Assembly (NCBI RefSeq): GCF_006711645.1
Contig: NZ_CP041247.1
Coordinates: 4,712,001 to 4,776,000, forward strand
Source of the DNA: Klebsiella electrica
GTDB taxonomy: Bacteria > Pseudomonadota > Gammaproteobacteria > Enterobacterales > Enterobacteriaceae
DNA length: 64,000 nt
Direction of reading: 5' to 3'
Positions 39,079 through 48,053 of this stretch are shown one piece after another. The notes beneath the pieces were generated by a model. That model worked only from the letters and a program-made list of their open reading frames with translations, was not told the DNA's origin and ran no database searches. The translations under genes and the position numbers were made by a program. Numbering within the stretch: the first letter of the stretch is position 1; every line of letters starts with the position of its first letter.

Positions 39079-41214
39079 ATGACACCGCATGTGATGAAAC
39101 GTGATGGCTGTAAAGTGCCGTTCAAATCTGAGCGCATTCAAGAAGCAATTCTGCGTGCAGCTAAAGCAGCGGGAGTCGATGACGCAGACTATTGCGCCAC
39201 CGTCGCAGAAGTCGTTAGCCAGCAGATGCAGGGCCGTAGCCAGGTTGATATCAACGAGATTCAGACCGCCGTTGAGAACCAGCTGATGTCAGGGCCGTGG
39301 AAACAGCTGGCCCGCGCCTATATCGAATATCGCCACGACCGCGATATCGAGCGTGAAAAACGCGGCCGCCTGAACCAGGAGATTCGCGGTCTGGTTGAAC
39401 AAACCAACTCGTCCCTGCTCAACGAAAACGCCAACAAAGACAGTAAAGTCATCCCGACCCAGCGCGACCTGCTGGCCGGGATCGTCGCCAAACACTATGC
39501 CCGTCAGCATCTGCTGCCGCGCGATGTGGTGCTTGCCCACGAGCGCGGTGAGATTCACTACCACGATCTCGACTATTCGCCGTTCTTCCCGATGTTCAAC
39601 TGCATGCTTATCGATCTGAAAGGTATGCTGACCCACGGGTTTAAAATGGGCAACGCGGAGATTGAACCGCCGAAATCGATCTCCACCGCCACGGCGGTGA
39701 CGGCGCAGATTATCGCCCAGGTCGCCAGCCATATTTATGGCGGCACCACCATTAACCGCATCGATGAAGTGCTGGCGCCGTTCGTCAAAGAAAGCTGCAA
39801 CAAGCACCGTAAAATCGCCGAACAGTGGCAGATCCCTGATGTGGAAGGCTATGCCCGCTCGCGCACCGAGAAAGAGTGCTACGACGCCTTCCAGTCGCTG
39901 GAGTACGAAGTCAATACTCTGCATACCGCCAACGGGCAGACGCCGTTCGTCACCTTTGGCTTTGGTCTCGGCACCAGCTGGGAATCCCGCCTGATTCAGC
40001 AATCGATTCTGCGTAACCGCATCGCTGGTCTTGGCAAAAACCGCAAAACCGCGGTGTTCCCGAAACTGGTGTTCGCCATTCGCGACGGCCTGAACCACAA
40101 GTTCGGCGATGCGAACTACGACATCAAGCAGCTGGCGCTGGAGTGCGCGAGCAAACGGATGTACCCGGACATCCTCAACTACGATCAGGTGGTGAAAGTC
40201 ACCGGTTCGTTTAAAACGCCAATGGGCTGCCGCAGCTTCCTCGGCGTGTATGAAGAAAACGGCGAGCAGATCCACGATGGCCGCAACAATATCGGCGTGA
40301 TCAGCCTGAACCTGCCGCGCATTGCGCTGGAAGCCAAAGGGGATGAAGCGACGTTCTGGAAGCTGCTGGATAACCGTCTGGATCTGGCTTACAAAGCGCT
40401 GATGACGCGCATCGCTCGCCTGGAAGGGGTGAAAGCTCGCGTGGCGCCGATCCTGTACATGGAAGGCGCCTGCGGCGTACGCCTGAATGCCGACGACGAG
40501 GTGTCAGAGATCTTCAAAAACGGTCGCGCCTCCATTTCGCTGGGCTATATCGGCATCCACGAAACCATCAACGCGCTGTCGGGTAATCAGCACATGTACG
40601 ACAGCGATGCGCTGCGTGCAAAAGGCGTCGCCATCGTCCAGCGTCTGCGTGACGCCGTCGACCGCTGGAAAGAAGAGACCGGCTACGGCTTCAGCCTGTA
40701 CAGCACGCCGAGCGAAAACCTCTGCGATCGTTTCTGCCGTCTTGATACCGCCGAATTTGGCGTTATTGAGGGCGTAACGGATAAGGGCTACTACACCAAC
40801 AGTTTCCACCTCGATGTGGAAAAAAAGGTTAATCCGTACGACAAGATTGACTTCGAAGCGCCGTATCCGCCGCTGGCCAACGGCGGCTTCATTTGCTACG
40901 GCGAGTACCCGAATATCCAGCATAACCTGAGGGCGCTGGAAGATGTCTGGGATTACAGCTACCAGCACGTCCCCTATTACGGAACCAACACGCCGATCGA
41001 CGAGTGCTATGAGTGCGGCTTTACCGGCGAGTTCGAATGTACCAGTAAAGGCTTTACCTGCCCGAAATGTGGCAACCACGATGCGGCACGGGTGTCGGTG
41101 ACCCGTCGCGTGTGCGGCTATCTCGGCAGCCCGGACGCCCGTCCGTTCAACGCCGGTAAACAGGAAGAGGTGAAGCGCCGCGTCAAACATCTCGGCAACG
41201 GTCAACTCGGCTAA
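39079..41214 (+). CDS. nrdD: Anaerobic ribonucleoside-triphosphate reductase
   Basis: 711-aa class III reductase (E. coli 712 aa) making dNTPs without oxygen. An N-terminal ATP-cone (residues 1 to about 95, MKRDGCKVPFKSERIQEAIL in pieces) gives allosteric control. The C-terminal zinc site is CYECGF...CPKCG, and the glycyl radical is in RRVCGYLGSPDARPFN. Start at MTPHVMKRD (39079); the frame is open for 50 codons upstream, but that stretch has no family sequence. Needs NrdG for activation. Confidence 0.97.
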   Translation: MTPHVMKRDGCKVPFKSERIQEAILRAAKAAGVDDADYCATVAEVVSQQMQGRSQVDINEIQTAVENQLMSGPWKQLARAYIEYRHDRDIEREKRGRLNQEIRGLVEQTNSSLLNENANKDSKVIPTQRDLLAGIVAKHYARQHLLPRDVVLAHERGEIHYHDLDYSPFFPMFNCMLIDLKGMLTHGFKMGNAEIEPPKSISTATAVTAQIIAQVASHIYGGTTINRIDEVLAPFVKESCNKHRKIAEQWQIPDVEGYARSRTEKECYDAFQSLEYEVNTLHTANGQTPFVTFGFGLGTSWESRLIQQSILRNRIAGLGKNRKTAVFPKLVFAIRDGLNHKFGDANYDIKQLALECASKRMYPDILNYDQVVKVTGSFKTPMGCRSFLGVYEENGEQIHDGRNNIGVISLNLPRIALEAKGDEATFWKLLDNRLDLAYKALMTRIARLEGVKARVAPILYMEGACGVRLNADDEVSEIFKNGRASISLGYIGIHETINALSGNQHMYDSDALRAKGVAIVQRLRDAVDRWKEETGYGFSLYSTPSENLCDRFCRLDTAEFGVIEGVTDKGYYTNSFHLDVEKKVNPYDKIDFEAPYPPLANGGFICYGEYPNIQHNLRALEDVWDYSYQHVPYYGTNTPIDECYECGFTGEFECTSKGFTCPKCGNHDAARVSVTRRVCGYLGSPDARPFNAGKQEEVKRRVKHLGNGQLG

Positions 41215-41229
41215 TCTCGCCACCGTCAT

Positions 41230-41264
41230 CCCGGATAGCGCCGCCAGCGGCTTATCCGGGCTAC
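41230..41264. repeat. Single REP element in the nrdD-nrdG gap
   Basis: CCCGGATAGCGCCGCCAGCG followed by GCTTATCCGGGCTAC, 15 bases past nrdD. It sits inside the nrdDG message and may protect the nrdD part from 3' degradation. Confidence 0.85.
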
Positions 41265-41289
41265 AACGCACCAGCGTAGGTTTCCTCAA

Positions 41290-41401
41290 ATCAGTTGGCA
41301 TTGTAGCAAGGCGGCAAACGAGTCAGTCCCGGGGAGCTTACTGTAGTAAGTGACCCGGGCGAGCGAGCGCAGTCAACGCCGCTGCAGCGTCAAATGAGAA
41401 G
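41290..41401. repeat. ERIC element between nrdD and nrdG
   Basis: Contains the recognisable ERIC core: GCAAGGCGGCAA, GGAGCTTACTGTAGTAAGTG and GCGAGCGAGCGCAG, matching the sequence from which the classical ERIC primers were designed. About 112 bases, ending 8 bases before the nrdG ATG, so the nrdG ribosome site GAAGAGGAAAC overlaps its edge. Confidence 0.87.
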
Positions 41402-41409
41402 AGGAAACA

Positions 41410-41874
41410 ATGAATTATCACCAATACTACCCCGTCGATATCGTCAACGGGCCAGGGACAAGATGCACCCTGTTTGTCTCCGGCTGCGTCCACGAATGCC
41501 CCGGCTGCTATAACAAAAGCACCTGGCGACTCAACTCCGGGCTACCGTTCACAACCGCGATGGCCGACCGTATCATTGCCGATCTCAACGACACGCGAAT
41601 CAAACGCCAGGGGATCTCCCTTTCCGGCGGCGATCCCCTGCATCCGCAGAACGTGCCGGAGATCCTCGCGCTGGTGCGCCGCATCCTCGCCGAATGCCCC
41701 GGGAAGGATATCTGGGTCTGGACCGGTTATAAGCTCGACGAGCTGAACGACGCGCAGCGGGAAGTGGTTGATCTGATTAACGTGCTGGTCGACGGTAAGT
41801 TCGTGCAGGATTTAAAAGATCCGGCGCTGATCTGGCGCGGCAGCAGCAATCAGGTCGTCCACCGCTTAAGATAA
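41410..41874 (+). CDS. nrdG: Anaerobic ribonucleotide reductase-activating protein
   Basis: 154-aa radical SAM enzyme that makes the glycyl radical on NrdD. The 4Fe-4S cysteines are in SGCVHECPGCYN (C-x3-C-x2-C), and SLSGGDPLHP is the SAM-binding GGE-type motif. Same length as in E. coli. Separated from nrdD by a REP and an ERIC element. Convergent with the next gene, with only 6 bases between stops. Confidence 0.96.
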   Translation: MNYHQYYPVDIVNGPGTRCTLFVSGCVHECPGCYNKSTWRLNSGLPFTTAMADRIIADLNDTRIKRQGISLSGGDPLHPQNVPEILALVRRILAECPGKDIWVWTGYKLDELNDAQREVVDLINVLVDGKFVQDLKDPALIWRGSSNQVVHRLR

Positions 41875-41880
41875 CGGTAA

Positions 41881-43791
41881 TCAAAAACGGCTGACGCACT
41901 CCACCGCCACCGCTTTGAACTCCTCGAAACTGCGCGTCGCGGCAAGCCGGGTCATCGCGCGTTCGCGCAGGAAGGTGACAAAAATATCGTAGATCGCCAT
42001 CGCCTCTTCATACTCGCTTTTGCTGATCGCCAGCAGGAAGATGATATGGGCGGTTTCATCGCCCCAGGCAATACCGTTTGGCGCAATGACGGTATAGACC
42101 ACGGTTTTTTGCGCCAGCAGGCCAAGGGCGTGAGGTAGCGCAATACCGTCGCCCAGCATGGTGCTGACGATGGCCTCGCGTTCGACCACCGAGTCATGGA
42201 ACCCGGCATCGACAAATCCTTCCTGCTGCAGCTGCTGGCACAACCCGGCAAACAGCGTCTGGCGGTCGAGAGGCGCATCGATAACCTGGAAATGGGCCGC
42301 ATCGAAATATTTATTCAGCACCCACGGACGGGTCCTGTCCACCAGCACCAGCTTGCCGATTTGCTCCAGCTGATAATCGGTCGGGAATGGCGCAATGGTC
42401 ACCACCGGCTTATCCTTTTCGCCAATCCGCACGGTCGAGATGACAAAATCTTCAGCGACCGCCGTCTGCTGCTCATACTCCCGCTGTGACAGGGTGGCGG
42501 CGATTTCTAACTGCGGATATTTACGCTGCAAAATGGCTTCGATCATCCGCACCATCGCATTGCTGGTATCGCACACCAGCAGCACCCGCGGCTGCCGCTG
42601 ATAGCCAATGTTGTAATGACGTTCCAGTCCGACGCCGATATGCAACACCAGGAAACCAATCTCGTTTTCGCTGATGGCATAGGGCGTGTATTTCCCCCAA
42701 CTGGTCACCGCCGCGAGGGTCATATCCCACGCCATCGGGTAGTGCTGCTTAATATTATCGAGCAGAGGGTTGGGGATCATTATCTGGTAGCGAACCCGGG
42801 TGATCATGGTTTTAACGTGGGTCAGCAGATCGGCATGTAGCTGGGCGTCGTCCAGCAGGTTGTAGTTATACTGGCTGTTAATGTAGCGCAGGATGTAGTT
42901 CACCAGCGCTTCGCCATCGTCGGCGCTGATAGTGCCCGGATCGACGTCCTGAACCTGACGGGCGGCAAGATGCACGCACAGCCACGCTTCTTCTGCCGGA
43001 GAGAGAGCCTTGCCCGCCAGCTGCTGCAATACGCCGGCCAGATCGCGCGCGGCATCCCGCACGTTTTGCGCGACATCCTCCGCGCTGAATTCCGCCAGCG
43101 GATAGCCCTGGCTGACGCGACGCACCGTCACTGCGCTGTACATCCGGATAAAGCGCTCGCCTTCATCGGTGAGGCGCACATGGTGGCGGGTCAGGATCTC
43201 CTGCAACACATCGCCAAGCTGCTCCTGCACATCCGAGTTCAGCGCTTCCTCATCCATCAGCGGGTTTATTCCCCCCTGCTGCGCCTGTTGCCATAACAGA
43301 TCGGTCAGGCAGGCGCGAATCGACACTTCGCTGCCAAACAGCCTCATGCCGTGCCGTGGACGGGTCTCAAGCGTCAGCTGATAGCGCTGAAAGCGCTCGC
43401 GCACTTCGGCCATATCGCTTTGCAACGTCGCCCGGCTGACAAACCACTCGTCCGCCAGATCTTCGAGCTTGATGGAGAACGCGGAGGTTAAAAAGCGCAC
43501 CAGCAGAAAATTGATGCGATCCGTCGCCGTACGCGGAATCTGCTGCGGCTTCGGCGCATGCTCCTGCAGGGTCCGGTAGCGCAGCGGGTCGTCGATTTTC
43601 AGCTGATAGCCGCTGCCGCGAGTCAGCATGAATTGCGCGCCATACTCCACTAACAACGCGTTAAGCGCGGTAATGTCGGCGCGCACGGTACGAGTAGAAA
43701 CCGACAGCCGCTGCGCCAGTTCATCCTGCGGCAGCGTTTCGTTTTGCAGCAAAGTAAACAGTTGCGCTAAACGTTGGTTGGGAAATCGCAT
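41881..43791 (-). CDS. PRD-containing PTS-type transcriptional regulator (HTH-PRD-PRD-EIIB-EIIA)
   Basis: 636-aa multi-domain regulator of the MtlR/LicR type. In order: an HTH_11 winged helix (about 5-60, LAQRLSVSTRTVRADI), a second Mga-like HTH (about 90-165), two PRD domains (about 185-285 and 295-395, with histidines such as H274, H325 and H384), an EIIB-like domain with C407 in RVLLVCDTSNA, and a fructose/mannitol EIIA domain with the phosphorylatable H554 in GDGIALPHAL. Such proteins read PTS phosphorylation and the state of their own sugar system. It is the last gene of the minus-strand cluster, 22 bases after the lactonase, and is the probable regulator of that cluster. Confidence 0.88.
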   Translation of the reverse strand: MRFPNQRLAQLFTLLQNETLPQDELAQRLSVSTRTVRADITALNALLVEYGAQFMLTRGSGYQLKIDDPLRYRTLQEHAPKPQQIPRTATDRINFLLVRFLTSAFSIKLEDLADEWFVSRATLQSDMAEVRERFQRYQLTLETRPRHGMRLFGSEVSIRACLTDLLWQQAQQGGINPLMDEEALNSDVQEQLGDVLQEILTRHHVRLTDEGERFIRMYSAVTVRRVSQGYPLAEFSAEDVAQNVRDAARDLAGVLQQLAGKALSPAEEAWLCVHLAARQVQDVDPGTISADDGEALVNYILRYINSQYNYNLLDDAQLHADLLTHVKTMITRVRYQIMIPNPLLDNIKQHYPMAWDMTLAAVTSWGKYTPYAISENEIGFLVLHIGVGLERHYNIGYQRQPRVLLVCDTSNAMVRMIEAILQRKYPQLEIAATLSQREYEQQTAVAEDFVISTVRIGEKDKPVVTIAPFPTDYQLEQIGKLVLVDRTRPWVLNKYFDAAHFQVIDAPLDRQTLFAGLCQQLQQEGFVDAGFHDSVVEREAIVSTMLGDGIALPHALGLLAQKTVVYTVIAPNGIAWGDETAHIIFLLAISKSEYEEAMAIYDIFVTFLRERAMTRLAATRSFEEFKAVAVECVSRF

Positions 43792-43813
43792 GTCGGTTCC
43801 TTCATCTTACGGC

Positions 43814-44965
43814 TCACGGTTGAGCGGAGATAACCATCTGTGATGGGCTGCCTACCGGGGTGTAATCCGGGGCAAAGGTCAGCTTGCCGCTCCGTGGCGC
43901 CACGCTAAAACGGGTAATATTATCGCTACGCTGATTCATGACGTACAGCCACCGCCCCTGAGTATCCAGCGTCAGCGTGCGGGGGTAGTCACCGCGGGTC
44001 CAGATATCTTCCTGATGGCTCAGGCTGCCATCGGCCATCACGCTAAAATGCGCAATGCTGTTATGTAAACGGTTGGCGACATACAGCTGTTTTCCATCTG
44101 CGCTCAGCGCCAGGCCCGCCGCGAAACTGGTGCCTTTATACCCTTTCGGCAACGCAGAGACCGTTTTGCCCTCGCGCAACAGCCCGCTCTGCTTATCAAG
44201 ATGATAGAACGTCAGCGTCGAGGATTCTTCATTAATCAGCCACAGGCCGTCCCCTTTCGGCGTAAAGACAAAGTGCCGCGGCCCGGCGCCGGCAGAAGAG
44301 GCGGCGATAAACAGCGGATCGTTCGGCGTCAGCTTGCCGCTGCCGTTGTCCAGCCGGTACTGATAGATCCGATCCAGCCCCAGATCGGTAGAATAGACAT
44401 ATTTCCCGCTCGGATCGGCGGCGATCATATGGGCATGCGGACCGTTATGATCGCTGATGGCAAAGCTCCCCTCAGCGGCTGCCGCCGGCCGTTCTGCGCC
44501 GGCAGGGCCCTGATCCTGATGGCTATCAACCGCCTCACCGAGACTGCCGTCGTCTTTGATCGGCAGCACCGCCACCGTTCCGCTGACATAGTTCGCCACC
44601 AGCAGATGGCGACCATCCGGCGTCAGCGACAGATAGACCGGCCCGGCCCCCGCAGAGGAGACCTGGTTAAGATCGGTCAGCTCGCCGTTGGCTTCAATCC
44701 GCCACGCCTGCACCACCCCTTTTTCCACTTCGCTGGCGGCATACAGGGTTTTCCCGTCATGCGCGACGGTGAGCTGGGCAACGTTCGGCAGCGAGCTGAC
44801 CAGCGCCTTATCGCGCAGCGCGCCGGTTTTACCGTCGACGGTAAAGCGGTAAAGCCCTTCGCCATTCGGGTTATAGGTGCCGACCCAGGCATAATGCGTT
44901 TGCGCGCTGGCGGCGGCGGCCAGCAGAGAAAGTGAAGCAACAAGCAGGTGACGAGCGGTGGGCAT
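43814..44965 (-). CDS. Exported lactonase family protein (7-bladed beta-propeller)
   Basis: 383-aa protein of the Pgl/YbhE lactonase family: repeated blade motifs such as PNVAQLTVAHDGKTLYAAS, GRHLLVANYVSGTVAV and GPRHFVFTPKGDGLWLIN. The N-terminus (MPTARHLLVASLSLLAAAAS, then AQT) is a typical Sec signal peptide, so it should act in the periplasm, unlike E. coli cytosolic Pgl. Start at 44965 is set by AAGGAG five bases upstream; the longer frame to 45037 would bury the signal. It lies 73 bases after the KDGP aldolase in the same operon. A sugar-lactone substrate opened before uptake is an attractive but unproved role. Confidence 0.83.
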   Translation of the reverse strand: MPTARHLLVASLSLLAAAASAQTHYAWVGTYNPNGEGLYRFTVDGKTGALRDKALVSSLPNVAQLTVAHDGKTLYAASEVEKGVVQAWRIEANGELTDLNQVSSAGAGPVYLSLTPDGRHLLVANYVSGTVAVLPIKDDGSLGEAVDSHQDQGPAGAERPAAAAEGSFAISDHNGPHAHMIAADPSGKYVYSTDLGLDRIYQYRLDNGSGKLTPNDPLFIAASSAGAGPRHFVFTPKGDGLWLINEESSTLTFYHLDKQSGLLREGKTVSALPKGYKGTSFAAGLALSADGKQLYVANRLHNSIAHFSVMADGSLSHQEDIWTRGDYPRTLTLDTQGRWLYVMNQRSDNITRFSVAPRSGKLTFAPDYTPVGSPSQMVISAQP

Positions 44966-45038
44966 AGTGACTCCTTGATGGTTCAATGGGGGTCCGCACG
45001 CGTCTTGCAGAGCAACGCGCGCGGCGGGGACAAGCAAC

Positions 45039-45779
45039 CTATTTGACGAGCGCTTTAGTCATCTCCAGCAGCTGGCGAACGTCCGCCGGGCGGGTATTGC
45101 CGCTGGCTTTATCAATGATCGAGCTATAGATGTGCGGAATAATTTTGCTGACCCCCGCGTCGAGCGCGATCTGCAAAATTTCGCTGTAGTTTTCCAGATC
45201 GATGCCGCCGGTCGGCTCCAGCCAGAAATCATGGCGGGCGCAGGCCTGCGCCACGGCGACGAACTCATCGCGGTGTTTCAGGCCGCCCATCGGGAAGTAT
45301 TTGATGGAGCTGCCGCCCATGTCCTTCAGCAGGGCGATGGCGGTTTCCAGCGGTACAATCCCGTCCGGCGCGCCGCTGCTCAGTGGGCCGGTTGAGATCT
45401 TAACCCTACCCGGCGTGCCGGTCGGCGACACCAGGCCGTTGACCACGGTCTGGTTCTGCCCGAGCAGCGCGCGGCTGGCGCCGACGCCGGTGAACACCTG
45501 ATTAACGTGCTGCGGCTGTACCTGACGCGAGATTTCGCTGACCATGGCCGACTGGTTCGGATCGCCCGCTCCCAGTCCTACCGAGAGTGCGTTATCAATC
45601 AGCTGCGCGTATTCACGCATATCCGCCACCGCGCTCGCCACGTCCGGATAGTTTTTGGAGAGCACGCCGACCAGGACGTGACCTTCCGCCGCCTCGTAGA
45701 TCTCACGGGCGTTGTCTTTGCTGCCCGCCAGGACGTTCAGGCATACCCGGTCGCGATAAAAGTTGGGGGTCAGTTTCAT
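45039..45779 (-). CDS. dgaF: KDGP aldolase family protein (DgaF-like)
   Basis: 246-aa TIM-barrel aldolase that should split 2-keto-3-deoxy-6-phosphogluconate (KDGP) into pyruvate and glyceraldehyde-3-phosphate. K160 in GGSSIKYFPMGG is the likely Schiff-base lysine, and EPTGGIDLEN is the phosphate-binding loop. Related to DgaF of the Salmonella D-glucosaminate pathway and to the EF_0839-type family described for Enterococcus clusters. Its ATG overlaps the stop of the DgaE-like gene by four bases, so the two are translationally coupled. The symbol is by similarity only. Confidence 0.85.
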   Translation of the reverse strand: MKLTPNFYRDRVCLNVLAGSKDNAREIYEAAEGHVLVGVLSKNYPDVASAVADMREYAQLIDNALSVGLGAGDPNQSAMVSEISRQVQPQHVNQVFTGVGASRALLGQNQTVVNGLVSPTGTPGRVKISTGPLSSGAPDGIVPLETAIALLKDMGGSSIKYFPMGGLKHRDEFVAVAQACARHDFWLEPTGGIDLENYSEILQIALDAGVSKIIPHIYSSIIDKASGNTRPADVRQLLEMTKALVK

Positions 45780-46894
45780 GCGTTTTTCTCCTTGTTCAGA
45801 ACCTCGGCGATGCGACGAGAGACAATCTCCAGCTGCTGCGCGTTCACGCTGCGGACATCGGCTTCAATAATCCCTTCGTTGGCCTTATAGCCGCGGAAGT
45901 AGATGGCGTATTCGCCCTGTTTCAGCGCGTCCACCAGTTCGCCGGTGGCGATACCGGTCACGGCTTCATCAAATTTGATTTCGCTACGGGCGATATCACG
46001 GCCGGCGCTATCCCAGACCACGCGGGCAGTGACGCCATTAAGCGTATTCAGCTGGTTAAGGAACGGCGTCATTTTGGCGACCATCTCATCGCCGCTCTCT
46101 TTGCGCGCCAGCAAATAATGTTCAATCGCGCAGGTCAGGCCGAGGATCCCCTCTTTACCCACCTTCATCGCCCGGCCAATGCCTGCCGACTGGCGTTTCA
46201 CCCACTCAACGTACTGAGTTTTGCCCACCACCAGACCGCTGGTCGGCCCTTCAATCGCTTTCGCGCCGCTGTAAATCACCAGATCAGCACCGGCGCGGTA
46301 GTAGCATTGCAGGTCTTCTTCTGCCGCCGCATCGACGATCAGCGGCAGATTATGTTTACGCGCCACAACCACCGCTTGCTCTACGCTGAGCATGCTTTTC
46401 TGCACGCAGTGGTGAGATTTGATATACAGAATCGCCGCCGTACGCGGGGTAATCGCTGCCGCCAGCTGGTCAGCGGAACATTCGTTGGCGTAGCCCGCCT
46501 CCACCAGCTTGCCGCCGCCCAGCGCGACCATCGTACCCACCGGCGCGCCGAAATTGACGTTGTGGCCTTTCGGCAGCACGATTTCGTTGTTCTCAACCGG
46601 CGTGACATGTAGGTTTTCCAGCAGCCAGTTGCTGTCTTTCACCAGCACCGCCGCCACCGACTGCGCAATCCCCGCCGAGGCGCAGGAGACGACGGTCGCC
46701 CCTTCCACATCCAGCAGCCGGGCAATGTATTCCCCGGTTTTGTTCACCAGGTCTTTCATTTCGAAGTAGTGATTCATGCCGCTCATCACCGCCTCCACCA
46801 CTTCCGGGCGCGGGGTGGAGACGCCTAACGCCGTCATGCGACCGGAGGTATTGATGACTTGCTTGAGATGGTATTTTTCAAAAATCGAAGGCAT
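45776..46894 (-). CDS. dgaE: DgaE-like PLP-dependent ammonia-lyase
   Basis: 372-aa SelA-like fold-type I PLP enzyme. The PLP lysine is K212 in YSGAKAIEGPTSG and the cofactor-binding aspartate is D188 in IVDAAAEED. DgaE of Salmonella converts D-glucosaminate-6-phosphate to KDGP and ammonia. With the aldolase next door, this gives a two-step route from an amino-sugar acid phosphate to central metabolism. Overlaps the amidohydrolase gene by 17 bases and the aldolase by 4. The true substrate here is inferred. Confidence 0.85.
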   Translation of the reverse strand: MPSIFEKYHLKQVINTSGRMTALGVSTPRPEVVEAVMSGMNHYFEMKDLVNKTGEYIARLLDVEGATVVSCASAGIAQSVAAVLVKDSNWLLENLHVTPVENNEIVLPKGHNVNFGAPVGTMVALGGGKLVEAGYANECSADQLAAAITPRTAAILYIKSHHCVQKSMLSVEQAVVVARKHNLPLIVDAAAEEDLQCYYRAGADLVIYSGAKAIEGPTSGLVVGKTQYVEWVKRQSAGIGRAMKVGKEGILGLTCAIEHYLLARKESGDEMVAKMTPFLNQLNTLNGVTARVVWDSAGRDIARSEIKFDEAVTGIATGELVDALKQGEYAIYFRGYKANEGIIEADVRSVNAQQLEIVSRRIAEVLNKEKNA

Positions 46895-48011
46895 TTTCCG
46901 CGCTCCCTTGTTCGGTCAGATAGCCCTTGCCTGCGCGAATCGCGGCAAGCGGCACCAGAATTTTGTCAGCCTGCAGGCTCTCTTTTTCCGCGTCGACCAG
47001 CACCGTCGGCGCATGCTGCACGCTAAACAGCGTTAAATCGGCATCATAGCCCACGGCCAGCTGCCCTTTGCTCTTCAGGCGCAGCCCACCGGCGGCGTTC
47101 ACGGTGACACAGTCAATGACCTGCGGCAGCGTCATGCCGATGGCGAGAAACTTCGACATCACCAGCGCCAGCGAGCGAACCGGGCCGTCAATGCGGTTGC
47201 GGCAGTAAATATCGGAACTGATGCTGTGCGGCAGAATGCCCATCGCAATGGCCCGTCGGGCCACGTCAAAGCTGAAGCTGGCGGTACCGTGGCCGACATC
47301 AAGCCGCACGCCGCGCTGCAGGGCGCGGGTAATCGCGCTGCGCAGCTCGCCTTCCGGCGTCAGGATGCGGTTCGGTTTGCCGTTATAGCAGTGGGTAATG
47401 ATGTCGCCTGCGCTGAGCCGCCCGGCGATGTCGTCGAGATTCGGCGGGTTGTTGCCGATATGCACCATCAGCGGCAGAAAGCCGTTTTCCCGCTGGATGG
47501 CTTTCGCTCGATCCAGCGGCGTAATCCCGTTCTCGCCGACAACGCTGCTGCTCATGCGCGCCTTCAGGCCGACGATAAAGTCCGGGAGGCGTGTGACCGC
47601 CTGCTTCACCGCATCCGCGTCAATATGGGCCATATTGGCCAGCTCGTTCTGGGCAATCAGCCCGACGCGGGAGATATTGAGCAGCGCATACACTTCGGTG
47701 GTGGCCTGGCGGGTCAGCTGATAAAAGTCATCGACATCGTCCGCGCCGGTGCTCCCGGCATCGATAACGGTGGTGACACCGGTGGCGATACCGACGCTGT
47801 CCGGCTGGTCATGATAAATTGGCGACTTCGGGTAGCAGTGAACGTGGGAATCAATCCAGCCGGCGCTGACATAATAATTGCCGTGCAGATCAACGGTTTT
47901 ACGCGCTGACGCGCTAATCTCGCCCAGCGCGGCAATTTTTCCGTCGTGGATGGCGATATCGGTCAGGGTATCGTCGACGAGGCGCGCACGGCGCAGGAGT
48001 AGATCAAACAT
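46878..48011 (-). CDS. Amidohydrolase / deacetylase family metallohydrolase
   Basis: 377-aa member of the amidohydrolase superfamily. Predicted metal ligands are H56 and H58 (WIDSHVHCY), a probably carbamylated K150 (VGLKAR), H184 (MVHIG), H207 (THCYNG) and D267 (SISSDIY), a full binuclear set. The family resembles the EF_0837/AHA_3915-type proteins known from similar gene clusters and dihydroorotase-like deacetylases. In this operon it may remove an acyl group from an N-acylated amino-sugar acid before DgaE acts. That order of steps is inference. Confidence 0.85.
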   Translation of the reverse strand: MFDLLLRRARLVDDTLTDIAIHDGKIAALGEISASARKTVDLHGNYYVSAGWIDSHVHCYPKSPIYHDQPDSVGIATGVTTVIDAGSTGADDVDDFYQLTRQATTEVYALLNISRVGLIAQNELANMAHIDADAVKQAVTRLPDFIVGLKARMSSSVVGENGITPLDRAKAIQRENGFLPLMVHIGNNPPNLDDIAGRLSAGDIITHCYNGKPNRILTPEGELRSAITRALQRGVRLDVGHGTASFSFDVARRAIAMGILPHSISSDIYCRNRIDGPVRSLALVMSKFLAIGMTLPQVIDCVTVNAAGGLRLKSKGQLAVGYDADLTLFSVQHAPTVLVDAEKESLQADKILVPLAAIRAGKGYLTEQGSAENAFDF

Positions 48012-48053
48012 AGGTATCTCCTGTTAAGGCGGGCGCATACGCGCCCGTTGGTG

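Noticed and set aside
39289..40275. 328-aa open frame antisense to nrdD
   Set aside because: Complement of a highly conserved coding region, with composition typical of an antisense shadow.
44966..45037. Longer start for the lactonase
   Set aside because: It would place 24 extra residues before a clear signal peptide, and the AAGGAG site fits the start at 44965.
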